DNA of 64,000 nt from Lophium mytilinum (GCA_010093605.1 MU004199.1:317609-381608); one strand, 5' to 3'; positions 1-11,232 are shown, counted from the stretch's first letter. Notes: generated by a model from the letters alone, not told the origin. Numbers and translations are program-made.

Positions 1-266
1 GCACCTCAGTTCACCTAAACATTCATCAAACATTTCTTTTTCCCAACTCAGCACTGAAACATGCATGGCTCCCAAACTACAAGCAGATAAACCATGTACC
101 CCTCGTCTGAACATCCGACTGTACATTTGTAATCCGGGCCGACGTCGGGAAGACGTGCTACCTGCAGCAATTGTCGCAATGCCGGATACCAGCAACCTAT
201 ATCCCACGCTCTTATCTCTCCGTCTTCTCTTTCCCTCTCTCAAATACCGCCGAAACATTGTCCAAA

Positions 267-1412
267 ATGCCTACCGAATTCATCAGTCTCGCATTCACCA
301 ACGCCTCCACGGAGCTTAATCCACTCCCCCTCGGCGCAGCCATCGACCCCGACTACTTCGTCCGCTATGCCCGCAACCTCGACGACTACGGCTTCGACTA
401 CACCCTCCAACCCTACGACGCCGGCGGCTTCGACCCCTGGACGACCGGCGCGACCATCGCCGCCGTAACCAAGAAACTAAAGGTCATCATCGCCCTCCGC
501 CCCAACACCGTCTACCCCACCGTCGCCGCCAAAGCCCTCGCGACCCTCGACCAGCTCAGCAGCGGCCGCGCCGTCGTACACTTCATCGCCGGCGGCAGCG
601 ACGCCGAGCAAGCGCGCGAGGGCGACTTCCTCTCCAAAGCAGAACGCTACGAGCGGCTGGACGAATACATCCGCATCCTGCGGCGCGCGTGGGCGTCAGC
701 CGAGCCCTTCGACTGGGACGGGAAGCACTACCGCTTCAAGAACTACAGCAACCGCGTGCGACCCGTCAACGGCAAGACGATCCCCGTGTCCGTGGGCGGG
801 TCGTCGGACGACGCGTACCGCGTCGGCGGCGCGCTGGCGGACATCTTCGGGCTGTGGGGCGAGCCGCTCAAGGAGACGAAGGAGCAGATCGCGAAGATCT
901 ACGCGGCGGCGGACGCGGCGGGCCGCGCGAAGGAGGACCGGCCCAGGATCTGGGTGACGTTTCGCCCGATCACGGCGGAGACGGAGGAGCTGGCGTGGGA
1001 GAAGGCGCATCGCACGCTGGATGCGCTGAAGGGGAATCGCGCGGATGCGAAGGGCACGATCCTCGGGGGTGCCGGCGCGCCGCAGAATGTCGGGTCGCAG
1101 AGGTTGCTGGAGATTGCGAAGAATGGGGAGGTGCAGGATCGCGCGCTGTGGTATCCGACGGTGACGGCGACGAATGCGAGGGGCGCGTCGACGGCGTTGG
1201 TGGGGTCGTGGCAGACGGTTGCGGACGCGATTCTGGATTATGTGGATATTGGGTGTGAGCTTATTTCGATTCGGGGGTATGATAACTTGAATGATGCGAT
1301 TGATTATGGGAGGTATGTGCTTCCGAGGGTGAGGGAAGAGCTGGCGAGGCGGGAGGGGGCTGTGGATGCTCCTAAGAAACAGGGCGAGCCGGATGCTGTT
1401 GTTGATGGTTGA
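267..1412 (+). CDS. SsuD/luciferase-like flavin-dependent monooxygenase
   Basis: Intronless 381-aa protein. It belongs to the bacterial-luciferase-like (LLM) superfamily, nearest in style to alkanesulfonate monooxygenase SsuD, which uses FMNH2 and O2 to release sulfite from organosulfonates; the substrate here is inference. Seen: the early strand with RPNTVYPTVAAK, then ATLDQLSSGRAVVHFIAGG, an RYERLDEYI helix and a VSVGGSSDDA phosphate-binding-type segment, all in family order. Length equals that of E. coli SsuD. Start is the ATG in CCAAAATGCC; the frame is open further upstream but with no better ATG. No signal peptide, so cytosolic. Wobble bases are C-rich at the 5' end and G/T-rich at the 3' end. 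A bacterial origin is possible because the family is mainly bacterial, but fungal homologues exist. Confidence 0.86.
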   Translation: MPTEFISLAFTNASTELNPLPLGAAIDPDYFVRYARNLDDYGFDYTLQPYDAGGFDPWTTGATIAAVTKKLKVIIALRPNTVYPTVAAKALATLDQLSSGRAVVHFIAGGSDAEQAREGDFLSKAERYERLDEYIRILRRAWASAEPFDWDGKHYRFKNYSNRVRPVNGKTIPVSVGGSSDDAYRVGGALADIFGLWGEPLKETKEQIAKIYAAADAAGRAKEDRPRIWVTFRPITAETEELAWEKAHRTLDALKGNRADAKGTILGGAGAPQNVGSQRLLEIAKNGEVQDRALWYPTVTATNARGASTALVGSWQTVADAILDYVDIGCELISIRGYDNLNDAIDYGRYVLPRVREELARREGAVDAPKKQGEPDAVVDG

Positions 1413-1451
1413 GTTGGATTCAAGAGGCGTGCTTCGTAGAATAGCGTAAAT

Positions 1452-1575
1452 CGAGCTGCGTTTGGACCAAGACGTATCCTCGCGATGGGGCCGCCCCTGA
1501 CAGTGGTGTTCAGTTTGCAAATGCCTCACTCAAGCAGTGATATCCGCGTGCCTGAATTATGGCCTTACTGTATTA
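1452..1575 (+). repeat. Dispersed ~140-bp repeat, copy A (degenerate)
   Basis: Aligns by eye with copy B 220 bp downstream: shared blocks include TATCCTCG, GACAGTGGTG, GTGATATCCG and TTATGGCCT. Part of a family with eight copies in this window. No coding capacity seen. Confidence 0.6.
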
Positions 1576-1671
1576 TGTCTATAGTCAATGAATTTGGGCA
1601 CTCGGTTGCCACTGTCAGGAGCAGCCCCATGGGAAGACCCCAGTGAAGGTGCCGTGTCAAGTTTCAGAGAG

Positions 1672-1808
1672 CGTAAATCAAGCTGCCTTTTGGCTTAGAG
1701 ATATCCTCGGGATGAGGCCGCCGTTGACAGTGGTGACCAGCTTGCAAAAACGACACTCGAATAGTGTGATATCCGAGTATCCAAACTTATGGCCTAGTAC
1801 TGTAAGTA
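1672..1808 (+). repeat. Dispersed ~140-bp repeat, copy B
   Basis: Carries CTGCCTTTTG near its start, GACAGTGGTG in the middle and CCAAACTTATGGCCTAGTAC at its end, as do the copies near 9.0, 12.2 and 61 kb. The rest of 1413-1969 shows no gene. Confidence 0.65.
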
Positions 1809-1969
1809 GTTTTGACGGTTTCTCACCAAGAGCAGGCTAGGCAAAGCGTATCGGGACAAAGTCACATTATCCTCAGTTACTGCTACTTATGGTGCAACTA
1901 AGAACAAAAGCCACCCTCAATGTAGTGCAAACCTGACAGCCTTCTGACAGACTATCTACCATTTAGCCC

Positions 1970-3118
1970 TCAGGACCAAGTCAACGTGGCCTTGCTCGTC
2001 CTCTGCAGCCACGCCATCCTCACACGGCTGTAACACATCGCGCCTGTCCAAAACGTTAGCTTTGCATTCCCAAACCCCACCAAGAAAGAGAAGAACTTAC
2101 ATAACCACATTATGGACGTGAGAAAATACGACATAAAGGACATCGCCAGGGTTTCCTGCAGGTAGCTCCAGCTCATAGTGACGCTTGGCACCAACGCGTG
2201 CACCCAGATGAAAGGCAGCGCCCAGCGTGTGACGTTGCAGAATATCCACGCCCAAAAAGACAACCACAGCAGGCTTAGGAGTAGGAGCGCGCCTAGGAGG
2301 ACGAAGCCGGTGGGCACAAAGCGCCACTCGCAGACCCAGCCGCGCAGTGTCATGAACTCGTCCATTTCGCGCATCACGTCCATAAGCTCTCCCATGCGCA
2401 GGCCGTTAGGGTTCTCGAGCACCGCTTGGGTCTTCCAGCGCGGCATGAACGGCATGGCGGGGTGACGTATCTGGATTCGGCGACCTCGTATGGTGACTTT
2501 GGTGACGCGGGGGAGAGAGACGAGTGTGTCGCGCCAGGTCGCGGTCGTGAGATCGAGATCTCCAGTCAGGAGGGGAAGCGGGAACGGAGCGATGAAGGAG
2601 AACAAGAGCGACCCGTCGTCTTGGACAGACCAGCAGCCCTGATTCAGCCTTCGCCACAGGTGCCAGCGCTGAACGAGTCGCCCAAGCCAGGACTCTCGCT
2701 TGACTAGAAGATCAGGCGCGAGGATGGGGTTGAGGTTGTCAGCAGACGGGGCCTTGTGGTTCGCGGAGATGCCACAGACCCGGCAACCGCCGTAGACGAG
2801 GTCGAGGAGATCGTGGGTGGTAAATTCGGTGGCTGTATCGCGGTCGATGGGGCGCTTCCACAGGTCGTGTTGGATCGCGGGGGAGCTTTCGATGGCTTCC
2901 TTCCATGCCCTACAGATGCGCTTGTATTTGAGGACGTGCGGGACGCCTAGCTGATGGAGGATGAGGTCGAGAAGCTCGGGGCTGTTCAAAACGGCATCGC
3001 GTGCTTTTGTCGGTCTGTCGTGACCGTCGTAATAGGAGAGGACGGGAAACGCGAGGTGCAGCGCGAGGAGCCCGTCAACGATGGCCCACCAGACGATCTG
3101 GAGAGGGCGGAAGATCAT
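1970..3118 (-). CDS. F-box protein with hydrophobic C-terminal tail
   Basis: Predicted 363 aa. The F-box is near residues 37-75 (NSPELLDLILHQLGVPHVLK, then CRAWKEAIESSP), the SCF adaptor fold that binds Skp1; the middle holds a substrate region of unknown type. Unusually, the C-terminus has three strongly hydrophobic stretches (from FVLLGALLLLSLLWL on), suggesting anchoring in an internal membrane. Start 3118 is the ATG before MIFRPLQI; the frame stays open upstream to 3451 but that part looks like 5' leader. A 57-bp GTAAGT...GCTAACG...CAG intron at 2044-2100 is in frame and has no stop, so retained and spliced forms would differ by 19 residues. Wild-type function unknown. Confidence 0.7.
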   Translation of the reverse strand: MIFRPLQIVWWAIVDGLLALHLAFPVLSYYDGHDRPTKARDAVLNSPELLDLILHQLGVPHVLKYKRICRAWKEAIESSPAIQHDLWKRPIDRDTATEFTTHDLLDLVYGGCRVCGISANHKAPSADNLNPILAPDLLVKRESWLGRLVQRWHLWRRLNQGCWSVQDDGSLLFSFIAPFPLPLLTGDLDLTTATWRDTLVSLPRVTKVTIRGRRIQIRHPAMPFMPRWKTQAVLENPNGLRMGELMDVMREMDEFMTLRGWVCEWRFVPTGFVLLGALLLLSLLWLSFWAWIFCNVTRWALPFIWVHALVPSVTMSWSYLQETLAMSFMSYFLTSIMWLCKFFSFLVGFGNAKLTFWTGAMCYSRVRMAWLQRTSKATLTWS

Positions 3119-3644
3119 GCTGGCGTCACGACCTGGCCCTGGTCGCGGAGATGTGGTTTTTTCGTGGTTGTGGTTCCAAGTGGAGTGTGTCGTTGAAGAA
3201 GCTGAAACTCGGACAGAGAAGGCGGACGGCTTTAGTTTAGCGAGCGCGTGCGAAGAGCGACGAGCGACAGGTTGCCGACCCAAACAAAGCACAACACGGG
3301 CGAACGAATGAAATGTACGGAGGGACGCAAGCAAACCGGAGTGTCTTGACTTAGATGAGATCTCCTCGGATGTGCAGAGAGAAGAGGGATGGACGAGATG
3401 CAAGAGAACAATTTTGGCGTGGAGCACGTGATCGCCTTCCCTGTTGCCCATGGCATTATGATGATGTCCCTATGGTTCGACGTTGGGATTTCCGTGGTCC
3501 TCCTCAAGGGTTGAGGCGGTGCTGCTGTGGCTGATGTCAGCGGCTGTGTATCAAGTTGCAAATAAATAACGCGGCGTTCTATATCGTAAGATAAATTAGC
3601 AGACTTAGTAAGCTCAAAGCTTCTTACATTGCCTGGGATCTTCA
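3119..3644. other. Intergenic, promoter side of F-box gene
   Basis: No convincing gene. Open frames here are shadows or 5' extensions. It contains the upstream region of the F-box gene and the 3' flank of the next minus-strand gene. Confidence 0.5.
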
Positions 3645-6550
3645 TTAGACAAAGATTGCCGTGCTCGTAACCTCCCTCTGCGCTCGCCGATTCTGCCCTC
3701 GTCTGGTCTGGGTCGCGCCAGCATCCATACTATTGATCCGGAGGTAGTTGGTCATGATGTAGCCCCAGCTGGATGCGCCTTCTCCCGGGACTGCAATGAT
3801 AATGTAATGTCCAGCCAGGATTGCGATATCCCCGACTTGAACTTCGTCGGCACGGCTGGCCTCGTCGACCCTGTCACTGAGGTGTCAGTACCATATAGAT
3901 GCGAGAGAACATGAAACCGCGACGGCTGATCTTACGGTTGTAGAGGCGCCACGAGGAATTTAGCGGGATGTTGAGAGAGGGTCACTTCGATCATCCTGGA
4001 TGATAGTCAGTGCTGTAAGATACGACGGACCAGCCGTGAGAAGGAGACATACTCGGCGGAAATCCAGTTGGCGCCGATAACGGTGAATTGCTTCGCATCG
4101 ACGTGCAAGTAATCGTTGGTAATTCTAGCCTGGTAATCTTGCCAATTCGTGGGATCGGTAGGGCCGTTTGCGCCGGGGTAGATGACCTTGACGATTGGCT
4201 CGTCCGAAAAATCCTCATCCTCGTCGATTCGATGCCTCATGTTCTCCGAATGCTCGATCTTGTTTCTCACTTTCTCCAAGTCATTCCGGATCTTTTTTCG
4301 TTCTGTGCTGTCGACTTTGTATTCGAAATCGTCCATGCCGCGCTCGAAGTGCCGGACCATAGCTTTGATCTTTCGATTATGGGTGCCCATGATCCTGATA
4401 GTGTCTTTCTTAGTGATTTTCCGACCTTCGAGTTTGTACGCTGTGGCGAGCATATCTTGATTCAGGAGCGCGGAATTTTTCGTTAGTCTTCCTGGCCCAA
4501 GTTGCTCTTCCGCTAGCACCAGCTCGACGGACTTCTCTTTCCTTGCTGTTTTGGACAATTTGCGAGCTAGCGCGCCTACTGCTCCTTTTCCGTTCTTCGT
4601 CGACGTCAGCCACCAGTTGATTCTCCGGATAATCGCATTGAGCATCGAGATGGCCTCATTCATTGAATCATTCAATACGACTTCCTCAATTTCAAGGTCG
4701 TACAGACGGCCGTTGAGGCGGGCCTGGCGGGTGTTGAAAATTCCGGCATTCATGCAGGTGATGCGCTCGAGGTCACTGCTATCGATCGTGTATGTGTCGC
4801 CGTTGGTCATCTCAACGGTGACTTCCTTCAGACTGGCTTCAGGATGTAGATCGACTGGCGGGATTTCGTTGAAAGTCCTCGATTTAGGTCCTGCGTATTG
4901 GAGACTGTTGAAGACACTGGAGGACCTGAAGCCATCTTCCGGCCACTTAACAATCCACGAAAGCTCGTTGCTTCCGAGATCTCCTACGGTGCCTGGAAGA
5001 AGATAGCCTTGGCCTAGGATGCGGCGAATGAAAGTGTTCCAGTAATGAACATGCATGTTCTCTTGAATAGGCTCGTTCAAAGGGTACCCTTCATAGGCAG
5101 GCACCATTGCCTTCAAGAAGACCTTGGAATTGATAGACATGAGCGGCATGACCTTCATGAATAGAAGCTCTAGATGTTGGCGATTCGCCTTCAAACCATA
5201 TGTAGATTCCAAGAACTCCGCAATCTCAGCCAAGTCATCATCGTTGAGCAGCGAGAGGAGAAGAACAATCATCTGGAGGAAACGAGGTTTGATGAAATTT
5301 TGAGCAGTTGTTGAGTCTGAAGAATTTCCAGGTTCTAGCGAGTTGTAGTATGCAGCACTGAGCGATATGGTTTCACTGATGCCCTTGCTTGTCGTGATCG
5401 TCTGGAAGTACGACCCGTTGTTGACGCCGTATCTCGTGTTCTTGGAATGTATGATACTGGTTCTTGTCGACATACGGAAAAGTATTGGGCTCCGAACGCA
5501 AAGCCGGCGAGCGTCCTCGATCATGGTATCAAGGAGCTTTCTGGTATCATCGAACGACATGTCTGGGCCGCCTCGATGGATCAGACTTCTGTAATTTACG
5601 ATTAGTCCGACCAACGAGCTCCCATCGACCTCGATCAATGTGCTCTCGATATCCCACTCAGAGCGTCGGTCTCGGAGATCATTCACGATGTACACCTCAT
5701 TACTGTCAATATTTACAGCCTCGTAGTCTCTCCCTCGGACCGTAAGGCTTTTCATGGAGCTCATCGGCGGTCCACTTCCGTCCCTGGATTTTCGTAGCAC
5801 CCGGGTTCGTGCTTTCTCTGCAATTCGTGATGTTTGGTCCTTTTGCACGACAGCTAGATCTTGAAGAACTTCATATGTAGACAAGAGGAGTCCAGCTGTA
5901 TGAACCCTCCAGTAAGAGTCTTTTTGATCAGGCTTTCGACCCGTCATGTCTTGCTGCTCCAGACGATTGACTTGTGGCTTATCCGCTCCAGGCATGAAAG
6001 TCAGTCCCACTTTGAGGGTAATTGCAGCTTCATGAAACTCTGCGGTAGGCTGACCTTCGATCCAAGTCTGCACTATTCGTTTATCCGCTTTCTTCTCAAG
6101 TAGTCGTATCATCATGTCCGTCTCTTCAGGCGGTAGCTGCTTGTTTGCAATTCCATCCCACACAAGATGCCTGGCGACCAAGGCATCTTGGTCTCTATGG
6201 CGATCCAAGCGCGATGCGCTGGGAATTATGTCGCGACCTCCGGTAGGCCTGACAATGACAGACTCGAGTCCGTTCATAGATGCCGGGCCGTGGGCCTCCG
6301 GGTCGCTGTCGGAAGACATGTTGTCCCCGTCGTTGAAGGTGTTGCGACGAGTCGAGCTAGTCGAACCTTGGTCGGTTGGAGGAACTGGTGGTGGCGGCCG
6401 TGATGGAGGTAGTAGGGATCTTGGATGCGCCATCTGAGCCTTGTGAGCGACGAAGATAAGTGAGCCTGGTCTTTGACTTGCCCTACTGTGAATATAACCG
6501 GCAAGATAGCCTACAGATATAAAAGCAGCTGCTGTGAGGGGAGCGACCAT
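3645..6550 (-). CDS. Large orphan protein, 927 aa
   Basis: Exons on the minus strand: 6550-4053, 3995-3936, 3870-3645. The introns (57 and 65 bp; GTATGT...CAG and GTAAGA...CAG) restore one frame and add about 95 residues. No family recognised. Seen: a possible N-terminal membrane anchor (MVAPLTAAAFISVGYLAGYI), a proline run RPPPPVPP at 51-58, a long mixed globular region, a highly charged helix (STERKKIRNDLEKVRNKIEH) about 160 residues from the end, and a final beta-rich piece with GDIAILAGHYIIIAVPG. 6550 is the first ATG in the open frame; a start at the later ATG before MAHPRSLLPP (6433), or an upstream exon, is possible. Long uninterrupted frame and good splice sites make it a real gene. 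Confidence 0.78.
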
Positions 6551-7561
6551 AAAGACTATGGAGGCCAGGCTATGAAGCAGCGTAGAGTAGGCACCGGCCT
6601 TTGATATGGCCGGCCGCTGCGCTTTCGTGGGGCTAACGGGCACTCTTGCCTGGTTGCTGCCTGAGTACGCCGATTGGCGCGTCCTGTAGGAAAATCATGA
6701 TAACGCAACTGTGGAGAGACATGCAAGAGAGTGTGGTTAACCTTCATTGGTCAGCCTCGCTGAAGATGCATGAGGAGAAGGTCGGTTGGCTTTGACTTCG
6801 CCATCGTTCAATGCACATCGCAGCAGACCGAGCTCGAGCTGTCTGCCTCACCGCAGAAAGGTGAAAAGAGCTATTGTGATAAAAATTGAGATGAAAGGTG
6901 GCGGGGATTAGTTCCTTGCGTTAGGCTTCTTCATTACCTCAACCTTGCCTGTCGTTGGCGTGAAACGACCATTTCTCCGCTCCAGCTCCCTCATAAAGCT
7001 CTGGCGAATAGAGCGCACCTTTCGTGGATGACACGAGTGTTTGCTGAAGGTGGAGAGCATGGCGGTGACTTTAGGCGGTGGCCGTAGTGTTCAGCCTTGT
7101 TGAGGTGAGGTTGAAAGTCGAGAGCGCGGAAGCGGGGCGGAAACATGGGTGCTCGAGCCTTGGCTGCAAAGGGGATAGCGAGATATTGGTGGCTATCTCA
7201 ACTCCATGCCGCCAAGCGCTGCTCCTCCACTCAGACAACATCGCGAGAATGGCTGTATGCAAGGCTGAGATTTTCAGCTTCTCATTGGTGTCGTTCTGTG
7301 CTTCTTCTGCCCCCGTTAGCGCAAAAGAAGAAACGCCCATTTGCCATGGACGCCGCCCAAGCCGCAATCTATTCGCCCTCCTGGAGCCTGCCGCCTCATC
7401 GCATTCGTGCCCAATACGCCTTGCTCAGCCTGCTCTTCTCTAGGAGCCTTAGACGAGCCGCCAGGTCATTCGTGTCGCGGAAAACTTTACAAATGCAATG
7501 CACGCAACAAAACCTCGGGACGCGATGACAGCCACTTTCCTCCGAGCCGAAAACTTTGCCT
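6551..7561. other. Divergent intergenic region
   Basis: About 1 kb between two divergently transcribed genes; presumably both promoters. Short open frames overlap in several frames and none looks coding. No TATA or repeat stands out. Confidence 0.4.
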
Positions 7562-8752
7562 ATGGCGTCTTTACTATTGCTTTCGCTTTCAGCACTCTTT
7601 AAAACGACTCAGTCTCAAGACCCAGGGACCTGCTATACTCCACAAGGCTTTCCAACCGACGGACAAAAAGCTTGCAACCCCTACCAGCAGGTCTCATCGT
7701 GCTGCCCCTCTGGGACGACGTGTTTCTCGAACCAACTATGTATCTTAACGGATCCAGAGGAGGTCAGCAATAGCCTGCCTCTTGGGACTGTTCTGCGCGG
7801 AGGCTGTACCAATCCACTCTGGAGCAATTCAATCTGTGGAAGCTTTTGCCTGGGTAGGTACTCCGCGAGATTGAGTGTATGAAAAGCGGTTAGACTGACG
7901 AGATCACAAGGCAATGGTGACGATGGATCAATCACATCATGTGGTAATCAGCAATATTGCTGTCAATCAGATGTTAATGACGGGTCCTGCGATTGCGATA
8001 CTGGCAAAGGCATCTTCTCGTTAGCGGACGGGGTCGCGCAGACCATTATCGGCGTTAGCGGGCTTGAAGCCACAACAGTACCACCAGTTTCACGAGCGTC
8101 TAGTAGGCCCACCGCTTCCACTACCGCGACCAGTGTTACAGCTACATCTTCAGCGAAGAGCGCGACAACTTTGGCTTCATCTACGCAACGCTCTTCCTCT
8201 CGTGCCTCGTCTACAGCCACCGCCACCGAGAGCTCTCCGTCCCAAACCTCCTCCGCTGCAACCCCGTCACTAGTTCATACCACTCGTTTCAAGGTCGGTC
8301 TTGGGGTTGGGCTCGGCGTGGGTATTTTCGCTCTCATATTACTTGGTATCTTCATCTGGTGGTGGTTTACCCGCCGTGGCAATCGCAGTCCTCATCCAAA
8401 CCCCAGCCCTTACGACACAAACTCTGATACCCACCCGGACGACATTCGCTTGCCCAATATCTCACACCCAGCCACCGCCCCGAACCCAAACCCGTATGAC
8501 GGCGAAGGCTTTAGAGGAGGTAGCTACCCACCCACGATCACTACTCCACCTCCGCAAGCGCGTCCCGGGCAGTCTCGCGACATGCTCGGCACAGCGCCTA
8601 CAAACAATCCCTATGAGAGTACTTACTCGTTTTCGTCACGGGGCGGTGATAGTGTCAGAAATCAATACCCGAACCCGTATGCGCCGCCTCAGCGTCTAGA
8701 GAGGGTGGGAGAGACATCGGTGCCGCAAGAAGGGCTACCTCGATTTGCGTGA
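7562..8752 (+). CDS. Secreted-type single-pass membrane protein, Cys-rich ectodomain
   Basis: Exons 7562-7853 and 7911-8752 (57-bp GTAGGT...AAG intron), 377 aa. Order: signal peptide (MASLLLLSLSALFKTTQS), a cysteine-rich ectodomain (residues ~22-135, about 16 Cys including SCCPSGTTC and QQYCCQS), a Ser/Thr-rich stalk likely O-mannosylated, a transmembrane helix near 228-250 (GLGVGLGVGIFALILLGIFI) ending in basic residues, and a Pro/Asn-rich cytoplasmic tail with repeated NPYxxxx-type motifs. This layout is common among ascomycete cell-wall sensors and surface proteins of unknown role; a wall-sensing function is inference. The N-terminal ATG is preceded by an in-frame TTG only. Confidence 0.8.
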
Positions 8753-8774
8753 TCTAGAATCCCAAGATAACGCA

Positions 8775-8927
8775 GTGAGTATCAGGCTACCTTTTGACGA
8801 AGGAAACACCGCCTAGCTGGGGTATCTCTTACGCTGGTATCGATCCGATAAACATGGAGCTAAAGTAGTGGTATCTAGGCGCCCAAATTCATGTCCTAGT
8901 ACTGTACTAGAGGTCTTCTGATAGCGG
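8775..8927 (+). repeat. Dispersed ~140-bp repeat, copy C
   Basis: Contains AGGCTACCTTTTGACGAAGG, then CTAGCTGGGGTA, and ends with CATGTCCTAGTACTG. It matches copy D directly downstream and, in inverted orientation, copy G near 61.1 kb. Confidence 0.75.
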
Positions 8928-8984
8928 CATATTACGGTGTCTGGCGCAGAACGTATTTCCTTTTATGCAAACTGACTGATTGTC

Positions 8985-9118
8985 GAGTATTAGGTTACCT
9001 CTTGACGAAAGAAACACTTGCTAGCTGGGGTACCCTTCACAGTGGGGTTGATTGAGCAGAAACGAAGCGAAAGCAGTGGTACATTCAGGTGCCCAAACTT
9101 ATGTCATAGTACTGGAAG
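8985..9118 (+). repeat. Dispersed ~140-bp repeat, copy D
   Basis: Best-preserved copy: TTAGGTTACCTCTTGACGAA, then GCTAGCTGGGGTACCCTTCA, TTGAGCAGAAACGAAGC, GCAGTGGTA and CCCAAACTTATGTCATAGTA. In tandem with copy C. The rest of 8753-9360 holds nothing else recognisable. Confidence 0.78.
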
Positions 9119-9360
9119 TTGGATCTGGGACTAATCAACACGAAGCATGAACCCCACAACGAAATTACCCGTACACTAGCAACCCTGTAGCTACTGTCTA
9201 TTTACTATACTGCAGAACTTGACATTCTTGGTAGCCGGCTTCTCGTAGGGCCAGGGGAACCTGAATGACTTCAATCAATGTGCAGCCAGACGCCCCGGGC
9301 TCTCCGATCTAAAGCGTAGTGAATAGAACGTTAGTTCTAGGAGACGAAGCATCGAACACT

Positions 9361-10788
9361 CTACCGCTCACGCTTTCTAAGCCGATCTCCCAGCTCCTGC
9401 CAAATCTTCATGTTGGATTCCGTCAAGTCGTACCCAGCCTTTCCAAAGAACTCAGCCTGCTTCTGTTCTCTCCAAGTATCTATCATCGTAAGTTGGGGCC
9501 CATGCTTCTTGAAAACGTCAAGACCGCCCACAAGGTCGTCATATTCCACGCACAAAGCAAGAACTGCGCCAGTAGCAACAGTTTGAGACAGGAAGTGTGG
9601 AGCGTACTTTACGAGATCCACGCATCTCTGTTGGAGGTTGTAACCCGGCTCCTGCTGCATCACGGTCCCATCCAGGATCCATTTGGCCATGTCCGCGGAA
9701 CTATGAACGCCGGTATCGAGAGGGTGACCACGCAGACAGCGCACCAAACCACCGACTTGCACTGCTGGTTGTTTGTCTAGAACCACCTTTTCACAGGGCA
9801 CCACATGACACTCTGATTCCGGGTCCGATTCCGGGTCTGATTCCTGGCTCGATCTCTGTACTGTCCGTCTGTTGTGTTCATTCTTGATCAGATCTCTTGC
9901 AGAGAGTCCTTGCTTCTGGACGTCCTTGGAAATTTTGTCATTCCATCTGGAGCCTTCCGTCACATGTTTGTACGTTTCCAAACGGATGGAGTCAAGGCCC
10001 AATTCACGCTCCTCCACGGCTAAGTCGAAAATCCGGACCAGCATCTTCGTTAACTCCACACCATCAGGCTTGCTTCTGGGCTTCTCATGACGTCGTTTAT
10101 AAAAGCTTACCGGCGTTAAAATGTCCGAAGAACCAGACCTTTCCTTTCTTTTCTTTCCACGCGAAGACCGACGGTTTGTCCGCTCCGTGTCTCCTCCCGG
10201 AAGGCTATTGTCTTGGTCCACGTCCATTAGATCTTCCATATCTGCATCTTGCAAACCTTCTGCGTCATCGTCCGCACTGTCGGCTCTTATGGTCTCTGCA
10301 CCCGCGCCCTCGTCTGGGGAACTAGGAGCACTCTCGCCTCCCGGGAGATCCGCCTCTGGCCCATCGCGTCGGGGGCCATCGTGTCCGGAATTGTTCCTAC
10401 CCCTACGCCGTGTAGCCCTCGCGTCCCATGAATCGTACTCAGCGTTGCGTCTCTTTTCCTGCCTCAGATTGTCTAACGCCTCCCGATCCGCCCTCCAGGC
10501 TCGAAGAAGAATGGCCCTATCCGTATGGACATAAGCTTTCGCAAGGTTTAAGATGACCTTTATGTTCTCTTCGTGCTCGGCTGTTGTATACACTTCATGG
10601 GTGTCAATTTCCTTCACGCGTTTCAATGAAAGGGGGAGTGAGAGTGTCTCATAAGCTCCACTGCCCAAGGCGTAGGAGCCGTCTGGGCCGTCTGGTGATG
10701 ATGGCACTGGGCTTGGGATATTAGATTGATCGCTGGAGGCGATGGCGGTGCCGGCACTCTCCTCCCCGACGGGCGTCTGTGGATCCAT
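9361..10788 (-). CDS. Orphan, probably nuclear, 475 aa
   Basis: Single open frame starting at a clear ATG (MDPQTPVGEESAG). No family recognised. Seen: a short helical region near residues 60-120, a basic then acidic disordered middle (residues ~125-230), a basic cluster NRRSSRGKKRKER that looks like a nuclear localisation signal, a short repeat ESDPESDPESE, and a C-terminal ordered region with conserved-looking Cys and Trp. The alternation of acidic and basic blocks is typical of chromatin or transcription-associated proteins, but that is only inference. Confidence 0.72.
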   Translation of the reverse strand: MDPQTPVGEESAGTAIASSDQSNIPSPVPSSPDGPDGSYALGSGAYETLSLPLSLKRVKEIDTHEVYTTAEHEENIKVILNLAKAYVHTDRAILLRAWRADREALDNLRQEKRRNAEYDSWDARATRRRGRNNSGHDGPRRDGPEADLPGGESAPSSPDEGAGAETIRADSADDDAEGLQDADMEDLMDVDQDNSLPGGDTERTNRRSSRGKKRKERSGSSDILTPVSFYKRRHEKPRSKPDGVELTKMLVRIFDLAVEERELGLDSIRLETYKHVTEGSRWNDKISKDVQKQGLSARDLIKNEHNRRTVQRSSQESDPESDPESECHVVPCEKVVLDKQPAVQVGGLVRCLRGHPLDTGVHSSADMAKWILDGTVMQQEPGYNLQQRCVDLVKYAPHFLSQTVATGAVLALCVEYDDLVGGLDVFKKHGPQLTMIDTWREQKQAEFFGKAGYDLTESNMKIWQELGDRLRKRER

Positions 10789-11084
10789 GGCAGTACTTCT
10801 GATTTAGACTTGAAGAAGTTGGAAGGCGGAAAGATGTTGAGAACATGTACAAGGACTAATCTACTGGCTATATAAGCACAGGGAAATGTTTGGTTTGCCC
10901 CTCTTGTAAAGTTTCCGGGAAGCTCTAGCGATTCTATTGATTACGCCTGTGGCCGCTTTCTTGCTGGACTGAAATAGATATTCGGCGAGCTTCCGATATC
11001 AGCCTCACGGAAATCAAAAGAACAACACACTGGTTTGCCAGTGCCTGGGGTACCCCCGCAGAATATCAAAGATTCAAGTGCGAT

Positions 11085-11229
11085 GTCGAGTTTTGAGCAG
11101 TACAGATTAGGCTGCCTTTTGATTAAGTATCTGATCAACAGCTAGACTACCCCCTACAGTTGTGTCTAGTAGGCAACATTGAATCCAAACAGAGACAGAT
11201 CTATGTGCCTAGGCTTCCGGTCTAGTACT
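11085..11229 (+). repeat. Dispersed ~140-bp repeat, copy E (degenerate)
   Basis: TTAGGCTGCCTTTTGATTAA, GCTAGACTACCCCCTACAGT and a terminal CTAGTACTT align with copies B and D. It lies directly against the 3' end of the next minus-strand gene and may supply its 3' untranslated region. Confidence 0.55.
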
Positions 11230-11232
11230 TCA

